From Deltaproteobacteria bacterium (GTDB lineage: Bacteria > Desulfobacterota > Syntrophia > Syntrophales > UBA2210), in contig JAFDAR010000121.1 of the NCBI GenBank assembly GCA_019313735.1, positions 1 through 5,989 on the forward strand: a stretch of 5,989 nucleotides of DNA. The letters run 5' to 3'. The stretch's first letter is position 1, and every line of letters starts with the position of its first letter. The position numbers and the translations under genes were made by a program. A model generated the notes under the pieces. The model was not told the origin of the DNA. It did no database searches and saw only the letters and a program-made list of their open reading frames with translations. Below, piece after piece: positions 1 to 5,816 of this stretch.

Positions 1-155
1 ATTCCCGCAGAGACAAACAGCTTCTCAATTGCCGGCAGAAGTGTTTCCGCGTGGTTTCTCCCGCTGTTCATGAAAAGCTCGGCCAGGATACTATCATCTT
101 CAAGCAACGCAACGCTCGTCGTCCTGGCAGAGGTATCAATAGACAGTGTAATCAT
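1..155 (-). CDS. tsaB: tRNA t6A37 threonylcarbamoyltransferase complex subunit TsaB, N-terminal part
   Basis: This is the first 51 codons of a gene that runs off the left edge; it starts at the ATG at 155-153. The protein begins MITLSIDTSARTTSVALLED and continues with a SGRNHAETLLPAIEKLF stretch. Both fit the TsaB (YeaZ) N-terminus: an ASKHA-fold first strand with IDTS, then the NxGRxHxExLLP helix. In the known family TsaB is a catalytically inactive paralogue of TsaD; it dimerises with TsaD and, with TsaE, transfers threonylcarbamoyl to A37 of ANN-decoding tRNAs in the cytoplasm. The ATG lies 2 nt after the rseP stop with no clear Shine-Dalgarno sequence, so translation is probably coupled to rseP. 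The C-terminal three quarters are outside the window. Identification is by recognised motif only, but is fairly secure. Confidence 0.88.
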   Translation of the reverse strand, partial: MITLSIDTSARTTSVALLEDDSILAELFMNSGRNHAETLLPAIEKLFVSAG

Positions 156-157
156 TG

Positions 158-1228
158 TTAATTATTCAATATTCGGGCTATGTCATTATAGAAGACAAAT
201 ATCATAAGGAGTATCAGGAGAAAGAATCCCACCTGTTGTGATATCTCTCTCCACTTCATGTTAACTTCCCTTCCTGTAACGGCTTCTATCAGGAAAAAAC
301 ACAGGTGTCCTCCGTCAAGGACAGGCACTGGCAGCAGATTCAACACCCCCAGGTTCACGCTTAATACCGCCATCAGAAATATAAAGGGCAATATACCCCT
401 ACGGGCCTGAGAACCTGCCATTTGCGCTATCAGTATCGGTCCGCCCAGTTCCTTCGGAGAAACAACTCCCTGTACTATCTTGACGATACCGAGACATGTA
501 AGCTTTGTCCACCCCCATGTCTGCTCAATCCCGGAATAAAGTGCACCCACCGGGCCTTGCCGTTCCATAAACGTTTCATCGGAAATACCTATTCCTATTC
601 GATAAGTATCGACCTCTTCACCAAAAATATTTTTGGTTTTTACAAGTTCAGGTGTCACGTATATATCGAGAAATTTGTTCCCCCTGTCCACGCTTATCCT
701 GAGCTTGTCGCCGCTGCTACCGCTGACAACATTCGCCAGTTCCGACCAGCGTGAAATCTCCCTGTCATTTATTGCGACAATGACATCCCCGCTGTGCATG
801 CCCGCCTCAAAGGCCGCGCCGGCTTCCTGTACGTTTCCAATCCTGGACGTGGAAACGGGAACTCCGATGGCGTACACCATGGCAAAAGCAATAATGGCAA
901 ATAGGAAATTGAAGAGAGGGCCTGCCGCCACTATCGCTATCTTCTTCATAACAGCCTGTTTCTGGAATGACCGCTTCTCCTCATCCGGTGACAGTTCTTC
1001 CTCAGTTTCTGACTCGCCCAGCATCTTCACATACCCTCCAAGAGGTATCGCGGAGAGTACATATTCCGTTTCTCCCATTTTTTTACCAACCAACTTGGGA
1101 CCGAAACCGAGCGAAAATTTCAGCACACCCACACCGGACCACTTTGCCACAAGAAAGTGACCCAGCTCGTGAACAAAAATCAACACTCCCAGTAGGATTA
1201 TCACCGATATAATATTTATTCCAATCAA
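158..1228 (-). CDS. rseP: RIP zinc metalloprotease RseP (site-2 protease family)
   Basis: A 356-residue inner-membrane intramembrane protease. Visible parts in order: an N-terminal membrane helix carrying the zinc-binding HELGH at residues 20-24; the GFGP and IPLGGYVKM membrane-reentrant region (about 41-69); a second hydrophobic segment around 97-125; one PDZ domain at roughly 127-200; and a C-terminal pair of hydrophobic helices holding NLLPVPVLDGGH, with the third zinc ligand Asp305. E. coli RseP is longer and has two PDZ domains; one-PDZ forms are common elsewhere. In the known family it cuts anti-sigma factors and remnant signal peptides. The start chosen is TTG at 1228-1226, which overlaps the upstream stop as TTGA and has AGGAAGG just before it. 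Any substrate in this organism is not shown by the sequence. Confidence 0.95.
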   Translation of the reverse strand: MIGINIISVIILLGVLIFVHELGHFLVAKWSGVGVLKFSLGFGPKLVGKKMGETEYVLSAIPLGGYVKMLGESETEEELSPDEEKRSFQKQAVMKKIAIVAAGPLFNFLFAIIAFAMVYAIGVPVSTSRIGNVQEAGAAFEAGMHSGDVIVAINDREISRWSELANVVSGSSGDKLRISVDRGNKFLDIYVTPELVKTKNIFGEEVDTYRIGIGISDETFMERQGPVGALYSGIEQTWGWTKLTCLGIVKIVQGVVSPKELGGPILIAQMAGSQARRGILPFIFLMAVLSVNLGVLNLLPVPVLDGGHLCFFLIEAVTGREVNMKWREISQQVGFFLLILLMIFVFYNDIARILNN

Positions 1229-2529
1229 GATACCTTCCTTTTCTCAATAATCTCCCCGGCCTTGATCCTCCCCCAGCCATCTGCCTCCAGAACATCTTTG
1301 ATACTTCCAATTTCCTTCGTCAGATGTGAATCAAGAACCTCATTTACAATAAGAGCAATATCCACAAATCGTATCTTTCCCTCTATAAAGGCTTCCACAG
1401 CTACCTCATTCGACGCATTCAGAACCGCGGGCGCTGATCCGCCCTTCCCGGCAGCCGTGTACGCAACCTCCAAAGCCGGAAATTTAGCGTAGTCCGGATT
1501 GATAAACTCCAAGGCGCCGACAGAGCACAAATCCAGTGTATCCACCACGCCCTGCAATCTTTCAGGGTATGAAAGGGCATACGATATGGGTCCTCTCATA
1601 TCGGGCACTCCCATCTGGGCTATAACAGAGCCATCAACATATTCCACCATTGAATGCACGATGCTCTGCGGGTGAACACAGACATCTATTCTACCCACAT
1701 CCATATCAAACAGCCATCCGGCCTCTATGACTTCGAGCCCCTTGTTCATCATGGACGCGGAGTCTATGGTGATCTTCCGGCCCATCTCCCAGTTTGGATG
1801 CCTGAGCGCGTCCTCAAGTTTTATATACGCGAACCGCTCCAGGGGAAGATTTAAGAAGGGTCCTCCCGAGGCTGTAAGTATGAGCCTCTTAACTTCTTTT
1901 TTATTATGACCTTTCAAACACTGAAAAATCGCGCTGTGTTCGCTGTCAACAGGAATAATATTCACTCCACGCGATGCGGCCCTGGCGATGACCAACTTCC
2001 CCGCCATAACCATTGTTTCCTTGTTGGCAAGCGCGATGTCTTTTCCCGCGTCAATAGCCGCGATTGTGGGAGAAAGTCCCGCCGCGCCTGATATGGCCGA
2101 GACGACCATATCTGTCTTTTCCCATGAAGCAACTTCCCTGTATCCGCCCTCGCCTGACAGTATCTTCGGCACAGCAAGGTGCCCAAGCATTTCACGTAAT
2201 TTGCCGGCGTGTTCGTCATCAATAACGGAGACAACCTCCGGCTTAAATTTGTTTATCTGTTTCTTGAGAAGCGAAAGATTTCTACCCGCGGTAAGGGCAA
2301 CTCTAATTGGAGAAAAGGGTCCAAGGATTCCAGGGGTCAAGGATTCAAGGGTTTGTTTTCTTCCATATCCTTCTGCTATATTAGCAGAAATAGACACAAT
2401 AGATTCTCTTATCTGGGAAATTAGACCGTATTTTTCTTCCTTTGGGAATTTTGCCGTTATTCTATATATTTCTAAACAGAATTTGTATGACTTTTGCCAG
2501 ACTTTCAACTCTTTGTAATTTTTTAGCAT
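1225..2529 (-). CDS. dxr: In-frame fusion: half IVP four-helix-bundle protein + DXP reductoisomerase lacking its NADPH-motif N-terminus
   Basis: A 434-residue open frame with two parts. Residues 1-58 match the first half of the 23S rRNA intervening-sequence protein family (LKVWQKSYKFCLEIYR, then SANIAEGYGRK). Residues 59-71 are encoded by octamer repeats. From about residue 75 (IRVALTAGRN) onward it is 1-deoxy-D-xylulose 5-phosphate reductoisomerase: LANKE 167-171, PVDSEHSA 193-200 (metal-binding Asp/Glu), ASGGPF 220-225, HPNWEMG 244-250, MNKGLE 261-266, HPQSIVHSMVEY 286-297, NASNEVAVEAF 371-381. DXR normally converts DXP to MEP with NADPH and a divalent metal in the MEP isoprenoid pathway. 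The usual first 25 or so residues, including the GSTGSIG dinucleotide loop, are absent. The rest has no stop or frameshift, so the change may be recent, or the fusion retained. Whether it is active is unknown; without the loop NADPH binding should be badly impaired. A second dxr elsewhere, or a mixed population or misassembly, would explain viability. Confidence 0.85.
   Translation of the reverse strand: MLKNYKELKVWQKSYKFCLEIYRITAKFPKEEKYGLISQIRESIVSISANIAEGYGRKQTLESLTPGILGPFSPIRVALTAGRNLSLLKKQINKFKPEVVSVIDDEHAGKLREMLGHLAVPKILSGEGGYREVASWEKTDMVVSAISGAAGLSPTIAAIDAGKDIALANKETMVMAGKLVIARAASRGVNIIPVDSEHSAIFQCLKGHNKKEVKRLILTASGGPFLNLPLERFAYIKLEDALRHPNWEMGRKITIDSASMMNKGLEVIEAGWLFDMDVGRIDVCVHPQSIVHSMVEYVDGSVIAQMGVPDMRGPISYALSYPERLQGVVDTLDLCSVGALEFINPDYAKFPALEVAYTAAGKGGSAPAVLNASNEVAVEAFIEGKIRFVDIALIVNEVLDSHLTKEIGSIKDVLEADGWGRIKAGEIIEKRKVS
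1233..1239 (-). promoter_or_regulatory. Shine-Dalgarno sequence for rseP, supporting its TTG start
   Basis: AGGAAGG on the minus strand lies 4 nt before TTG (1228-1226). It sits inside the last codons of the dxr frame, and together with the TTGA stop/start overlap it argues for coupled translation from TTG. No ATG near the expected N-terminus precedes the HELGH helix. Confidence 0.6.
2317..2355 (+). repeat. Octamer repeat array, inner (dxr-side) arm
   Basis: Read on the plus strand, five consecutive near-8-bp units (2317-2324, 2325-2332, 2333-2340, 2341-2348, partial 2349-2355) fit the consensus GGRKYCVA. Positions 2325-2342 (GGATTCCAGGGGTCAAGG) recur exactly, inverted, at 2541-2558. On the coding strand this arm encodes QTLESLTPGILGP, the linker between the IVP and DXR parts. 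Confidence 0.85.
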
Positions 2530-2534
2530 TTCAC

Positions 2535-2566
2535 TCGACCCCTTGACCCCTGGAATCCTCGAACCC
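2535..2566 (-). repeat. Octamer repeat array, outer arm upstream of the IVP start
   Basis: Read on the minus strand, four 8-bp units (2566-2559, 2558-2551, 2550-2543, 2542-2535) fit the same GGRKYCVA consensus as the other arm and contain the same 18-bp core (2558-2541). The purine-rich units end 5 nt before the IVP ATG (2529), so the last unit, ending GGTCGA and followed by GTGAA, may also act as its ribosome binding region. Confidence 0.85.
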
Positions 2567-2570
2567 TTCT

Positions 2571-2606
2571 TTAATTAACTGCAATTAGCCGAGAGATGGT
2601 CCTCAT
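2571..2606 (-). other. Probable relic of the original dxr start codon and first codons
   Basis: The cdsA stop codon is embedded in ATGA (2606-2603). Reading from this ATG gives MRTIS, a good match to the usual DXR opening M-K/R-x-I-S/T before LGSTGSIG, then RLIAVN and a stop at 2573-2571. The same stop/start overlap style is used by pyrH/frr, and a TTGA version by dxr/rseP, which supports this as the ancestral dxr start. The match is only five residues, so it remains a suggestion. Confidence 0.5.
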
Positions 2607-3409
2607 GTAATTATTAATACATTATAATAATATACGAAGGGGATCATGAAGCTAAGGGAATCCACGCGGTCAAGTATCCCTCCATGGCCCGGGAGGAGGA
2701 ATCCGGAGTCTTTAACCATGAAAATCCTCTTGATGGACGATTCGCAAAGATCTCCCAACTGACCGATAATGCTCACCAGAAACCCGAGGGTTATCGCGTG
2801 AATAACGGAAAGGTCATGGAAAAACAAAAGCTTAAACAACAAACACCCGAGCACGGTACCGACAATGGAACCGATTGCGCCCACTACCGTCTTTCCCGCG
2901 CTGACCGCGGGCATCAGCTTGGCCTTCCCCATGGATCTTCCGGCATAAAAAGCGCTGGTGTCACCCACGAATGCGGCAGCTATGACGAAAAAGACCCAGA
3001 TGATACCATTTTCCGAACATCGAAGCGGGACAATATACGATACAAGCATCGGTATATACATAAAACCGAACACAACCCTGGTAAGTGCCGCAAGATCGGC
3101 CGGACCGTTTTTCATCCTCATGAGAAAAAGCAGAAATACTATGATAAACGAAAAGGTGACCGCGGCAAACATCAACTGGACACCACCGAAATATGCCGCC
3201 AGGGGTATAAAAAAAGCGATGACCAATCCCTCGGTCTTTTCCCAATAGTATTTCCCCTTAAAGGCCATGGAATTATACTCAAAAACACCCCCCGCAATGA
3301 CCAGAGTTATAAGCAGGGAAAAGATCAGGGGAGAACCGTACAGGATAACCACAAAGAGTAAGGGCACCGCTATGATTCCTGTAATCCATCGTTTTACATG
3401 GGAGTTCAT
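2603..3409 (-). CDS. cdsA: Phosphatidate cytidylyltransferase (CDP-diacylglycerol synthase)
   Basis: A 268-residue polytopic membrane enzyme that makes CDP-diacylglycerol from CTP and phosphatidic acid, the branch point for bacterial phospholipids. Most of the chain is hydrophobic, with likely membrane segments around 9-40 (two), 60-97 (two), 110-129, 135-156, 173-196 and 203-220. The family signature is intact near the C-terminus: GDLCESSIKR at 219-228 and KDSGFLLPGHGGILDRVDS at 233-251, holding the acidic metal and substrate residues; GDTSAFYAGR at 149-158 is a second conserved block. The length is normal for the family. It begins at ATG 3409 with a strong GGAGG at 3423-3419, 19 nt after the uppS stop, so it is co-transcribed with uppS. 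The last codons overlap the putative original dxr ATG. Confidence 0.96.
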   Translation of the reverse strand: MNSHVKRWITGIIAVPLLFVVILYGSPLIFSLLITLVIAGGVFEYNSMAFKGKYYWEKTEGLVIAFFIPLAAYFGGVQLMFAAVTFSFIIVFLLFLMRMKNGPADLAALTRVVFGFMYIPMLVSYIVPLRCSENGIIWVFFVIAAAFVGDTSAFYAGRSMGKAKLMPAVSAGKTVVGAIGSIVGTVLGCLLFKLLFFHDLSVIHAITLGFLVSIIGQLGDLCESSIKRIFMVKDSGFLLPGHGGILDRVDSLSFMIPFVYYYNVLIIT

Positions 3410-3428
3410 GTTACTAATCCTCCAATAG

Positions 3429-4151
3429 TTATTCGCTTATTAATCCAAAGCGTCTTTCTCTTCGCTGATAATCTACTATAGCTTTTATCAGATCATCCCT
3501 TGAGAAATCCGGCCACAAGACATCTGTAAAATAAAGTTCCGCATATGCCAATTGCCATAAGAGAAAGTTGCTCAGCCGGTATTCCCCGCTCGTCCTTATC
3601 AGCAGATCCGGATCAGGTATATTTGCGGTGTGCAGGTAACCTGAAAAAAAATCTTTCGTAATCGTGTTTTCATCAATATCAGTCGATTTGCTATCCCGTA
3701 ATATCCTCTTCACCGCATCGACAATCTCGTCTCGTCCACCATAACTCAGGGCAAGATTCAAGACCATTCCCCTGCTTTCTGATGTTTTTCCCATAGCATC
3801 GGAAAGCGCATCCCTGACTGTTTTGGGAAGTCTGCCAATATCCCCTATCGTGATCAGTTTTATGCCGGTCTCTTTCATCTCCTGAAGCTCCAGGCGAAGA
3901 TATTCCTCAAGAAGTGATGACAGTGCCCTTACTTCACTTTTCGGGCGCTGCCAGTTTTCAACCGAAAATGCGAAGAGGGTGAGATATTGTATACCCAGTT
4001 CGCGACAGGTCTTCACCACGGTCCGGACCGAGTCGGCGCCCTTCTCGTGTCCCATTACCCTTTTCAACAGGTTTTTCTTTGCCCATCTGCCGTTACCATC
4101 CATTATAATGGCTATATGACGTGGGAGTTTTTCCTTGATAATTCTATGCAT
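3429..4151 (-). CDS. uppS: Undecaprenyl diphosphate synthase (cis-prenyltransferase, UppS/IspU)
   Basis: A soluble 240-residue enzyme that extends farnesyl diphosphate with isopentenyl diphosphate to the C55 lipid carrier for peptidoglycan and O-antigen. Numbered from the chosen start: IAIIMDGNGRWA at 13-24 with catalytic Asp18; FSVENW at 62-67; SYGGRDEI at 136-143; and DLLIRTSGEYRLSNFLLWQL at 182-201, with the arginines that bind IPP diphosphate and the conserved RxSNFxxWQ block. Start: ATG at 4151-4149, giving MHRIIKEKLPRHIAIIMDGN, with GGGAAAAG upstream. The frame stays open upstream to a TTG at 4202, but those 17 residues look unlike the family. Because a terminator follows frr, this gene is probably first in its own transcript, although I could not identify a convincing promoter. 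Confidence 0.96.
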   Translation of the reverse strand: MHRIIKEKLPRHIAIIMDGNGRWAKKNLLKRVMGHEKGADSVRTVVKTCRELGIQYLTLFAFSVENWQRPKSEVRALSSLLEEYLRLELQEMKETGIKLITIGDIGRLPKTVRDALSDAMGKTSESRGMVLNLALSYGGRDEIVDAVKRILRDSKSTDIDENTITKDFFSGYLHTANIPDPDLLIRTSGEYRLSNFLLWQLAYAELYFTDVLWPDFSRDDLIKAIVDYQRRERRFGLISE

Positions 4152-4155
4152 ATAT

Positions 4156-4163
4156 CTTTTCCC
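4156..4163 (-). promoter_or_regulatory. Likely ribosome binding site of uppS
   Basis: GGGAAAAG lies 4 nt before the ATG at 4151 on the minus strand. It is a weak Shine-Dalgarno match, but it favours that ATG over the upstream TTG at 4202, which has no comparable purine run. Confidence 0.45.
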
Positions 4164-4213
4164 GTTTTGAAACCAAGTACCACAGCACCCTGGTATTTTC
4201 AATATGTATCTTA

Positions 4214-4393
4214 GGGTCTGTCATGAAATAAGTGTTGCAATCAGGTGCTCAGATTTAGGTCAGGTTTAGTCGATACGAGTGAGCAAAACCGCAGGAATAG
4301 CAAGGCTCTTTTGAGGATTTTGCGATTGAGAATCGGCTAAAAATGGCCTGAAGATGAGATGCATAAATGTAATACTTATTTCATGACAGACCC
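4214..4393. mobile_element. 180-bp MITE-like non-autonomous element between frr and uppS
   Basis: Terminal inverted repeats of 23 bp (4214-4236 and 4371-4393) match at 22 positions; both begin GGGTCTGTCATGAAATAAGT. A TTA triplet lies directly outside each end (4211-4213 and 4394-4396), as expected for a 3-bp target duplication. The interior is also symmetrical: 4248-4274 pairs imperfectly with 4332-4358 (about 20 of 27), and GCAAAA at 4283-4288 faces TTTTGC at 4318-4323, so the whole element can fold as one long imperfect hairpin centred near 4303. There is no coding frame. A 3-bp T-N-A type duplication with GGG-ended repeats recalls the IS1031 branch of the IS5 family, but that assignment is from memory and tentative. 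Confidence 0.85.
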
Positions 4394-4420
4394 TTAATAA
4401 CAAGGTCCCTGCTCTGCGCA

Positions 4421-4443
4421 TAAAAAAGGGGCCCGCAGGCCCC
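4421..4443 (-). terminator. Rho-independent terminator after frr
   Basis: On the minus strand a perfect 6-bp GC stem (GGGGCC, loop TGCG, GGCCCC; 4443-4428) is followed by TTTTTTA (4427-4421). It begins 21 nt after the frr stop. Its position indicates that the tsf-pyrH-frr transcript ends here, at least in part, separating it from uppS and the genes beyond. Confidence 0.9.
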
Positions 4444-4464
4444 TGCTATTCATTATTGACAACC

Positions 4465-5022
4465 CTATATCTCCATAATTTCCACTTCTTTGGCTGTGAG
4501 GACCTTGTCCGCCTTATCTATGTAATCATCGGTTATTTTCTGCACTTTGTTCTGGTAATCATGCATATTATCCTCTGATATGTCGCCGTCGGTTTTCAAC
4601 TTTTTGAAATCATTGTTGGCGTCTCTCCTCGCGTTTCGAAGTCTGACTTTGTATTCTTCCGTCATCTTCTTTACTACCTTTACAAGTTCTTTTCTCCTTT
4701 CCTCTGTAAGAGGAGGAATATTGATCCTGATCACCTTGCCGTCATTGTTTGGGACCAGTCCCAGTTCAGATTTCTGCACAGCCTTTCCAATAGCACTTAT
4801 CGCCCCCTTATCCCATGGAGAGATAAGAATAAGTTGGCTTTCCGGGGTGGAAAGCGTGGCAACCTGATTGAGTGGTGTCATAACCCCATAATAATCCACT
4901 TTAATTCCATCAAGAAGCGCCACTGACGCCCTGCCTGTACGCACTTTGTTAAACGATTTTTCGAGGGACTGTATGTGCTCCTCCATGGTCTCTTTTAATT
5001 CTTCAAATATCAGATCCGTCAT
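4465..5022 (-). CDS. frr: Ribosome recycling factor
   Basis: Ribosome recycling factor works with EF-G to split post-termination ribosomes in the cytoplasm. The protein has 185 residues, exactly the common family length. Visible features: the N-terminal helix of the three-helix bundle (about 1-30) ending in KVRTGRAS (26-33); the beta-rich domain II with VDYYGVMTPLNQVA (42-55) and SPWDK (68-72); then PPLTEERRKELVK (103-115) and VRLRNARRDANN (126-137), with the conserved arginines of the long C-terminal helices. The start ATG at 5022 overlaps the pyrH stop as ATGA, with GAGGGTGAGAA just upstream, so the two genes are translationally coupled. The intrinsic terminator follows closely. Confidence 0.97.
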   Translation of the reverse strand: MTDLIFEELKETMEEHIQSLEKSFNKVRTGRASVALLDGIKVDYYGVMTPLNQVATLSTPESQLILISPWDKGAISAIGKAVQKSELGLVPNNDGKVIRINIPPLTEERRKELVKVVKKMTEEYKVRLRNARRDANNDFKKLKTDGDISEDNMHDYQNKVQKITDDYIDKADKVLTAKEVEIMEI

Positions 5023-5741
5023 TTCTCACCCTCTATAATGGTGCCTATGGGTTTTCCACAAACAACACTCCTGATATTTCCTATCTTTTCAATGTTAAAC
5101 ACGACAAGGGGAAGGTTGTTGTCCCTGCACATAGAAACCGCGGTTGAATCCATTACTTTAAGATTCCTGGTTAAGACCTCAGTATAACTTATCTTACTAA
5201 ATATTCTGGCATCTTTTTCTTTTACAGGGTCTTTATCGTAAACCCCATCCACATTGGTGGCCTTCAGTATGACATCCGCCTGAATTTCCATGGCCCTCAG
5301 GGAAGCCGCCGTGTCTGTGGTGAAATAAGGACTTCCGGTGCCACACGCAAAGATTACCACCCTTCCCTTTTCCAGATGTCGCACAGCCCTTCTCTTTATG
5401 AAAGGTTCCGCTATCTCTTTCATCCCTATGGCAGACTGGACTCTCGTGGGAATTCCATGGTTCTCAAGGGCATTCTGAAGAGCCAGGCTGTTCATCGCGG
5501 TCGCAAGCATGCCCATATAGTCGGCGGACACCCTGTCAATCCCTTTGGTGCTCGCCTCCATTCCGCGAAAAATGTTTCCACCGCCGATAACAATGCCTAT
5601 CTGGACACCGAGGGCATGAACATCTCCGATCTCTTTCGCCACGAACTTCAGTACATTCGTATCGATTCCGAAAGAGCCCTTTCCCAGCAAAGCCTCTCCA
5701 CTCAGCTTAAGGAGTATCCTCTTGTATATGGGTTTATCCAT
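5019..5741 (-). CDS. pyrH: Uridylate kinase (UMP kinase)
   Basis: A 240-residue bacterial hexameric UMP kinase of the amino acid kinase fold; it phosphorylates UMP to UDP with ATP in pyrimidine nucleotide synthesis. Motifs in order: KLSGEAL at 12-18 (phosphate-binding strand and loop), GIVIGGGNIFRG at 49-60, RVSADYMGMLAT at 70-81 (UMP contact and the usual family block), GTGSPYFTTDTAA at 134-146 (acceptor-side residues), and KATNVDGVYDKDP at 160-172 (nucleotide binding). The length and all blocks are normal. The start ATG at 5741 has only a weak purine run upstream. The 120-bp gap to tsf is filled with short repeats; the gene is coupled to frr by a 4-nt overlap. The family is typically feedback-inhibited by UTP; nothing here shows specific regulation. 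Confidence 0.97.
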   Translation of the reverse strand: MDKPIYKRILLKLSGEALLGKGSFGIDTNVLKFVAKEIGDVHALGVQIGIVIGGGNIFRGMEASTKGIDRVSADYMGMLATAMNSLALQNALENHGIPTRVQSAIGMKEIAEPFIKRRAVRHLEKGRVVIFACGTGSPYFTTDTAASLRAMEIQADVILKATNVDGVYDKDPVKEKDARIFSKISYTEVLTRNLKVMDSTAVSMCRDNNLPLVVFNIEKIGNIRSVVCGKPIGTIIEGEK

Positions 5742-5789
5742 TGCTCAAGCCTAATCCGGGCAGGTCGGAACCGAAGGTTGATTAATTGA

Positions 5790-5813
5790 GGGTTAAAGGA
5801 TTAGAAGATTATT
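5790..5813 (+). repeat. Short degenerate octamer run in the tsf-pyrH spacer
   Basis: On the plus strand three 8-bp units, GGGTTAAA (5790-5797), GGATTAGA (5798-5805) and AGATTATT (5806-5813), share a G-G-R-T-T-A-like pattern. They resemble, in unit length and base pattern, the octamers flanking the IVP cassette in dxr, but are much weaker. This may be chance. Confidence 0.3.
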
Positions 5814-5816
5814 TTC

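Larger units (their letters stand above)
2317..2566 (-). mobile_element. IVS-like cassette: inverted octamer arrays bracketing a truncated IVP gene, inserted in dxr
   Basis: A 250-bp unit. Its outer arms are 8-bp repeat arrays in inverted orientation, and between them lies the start of an IVP/four-helix-bundle gene (ATG at 2529-2527). IVP genes are best known from intervening sequences in 23S rRNA genes, where complementary ends form a stem around the ORF. The layout here is the same, but the host gene is dxr. The IVP reading frame keeps only about 58 of the roughly 115-125 residues usual for the family; its second half is missing and the frame runs through the repeat arm into DXR. The interior is more AT-rich than the flanking genes. 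Mobility is inferred from position and structure; no transposase is present. Confidence 0.6.

Noticed and set aside
633..1160. Plus-strand open frame (175 codons) opposite rseP
   Set aside because: Antisense to the conserved RseP coding sequence, including the PDZ domain. No ribosome binding site or family resemblance.
1225..2529. A sequencing frameshift hiding the true dxr N-terminus
   Set aside because: No GSTGSIG-like peptide is found in any frame between 2300 and 2610, and the interval is fully accounted for by IVP codons and octamer arrays, so this is replacement rather than a frameshift.
2684..3361. Long plus-strand open frame (225 codons) opposite cdsA
   Set aside because: The predicted peptide is highly charged and low in complexity with no recognised motif. 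It is antisense to a complete cdsA with all family signatures; treated as a shadow frame.
4152..4202. Longer uppS beginning at TTG 4202 (257 residues)
   Set aside because: The extra residues (MKIPGCCGTWFQNGKRY) do not resemble UppS N-termini, the start is TTG without a good purine run, and the ATG at 4151 gives the normal length.
4203..4420. Riboswitch or structured leader of uppS
   Set aside because: The structure is explained by the symmetry of the MITE, with terminal repeats and TTA flanks. No aptamer-like conserved core was recognised.
5376..5789. Plus-strand open frame (137 codons) opposite the 5' half of pyrH
   Set aside because: Antisense to intact, conserved pyrH codons and running into a repeat spacer; no family resemblance.
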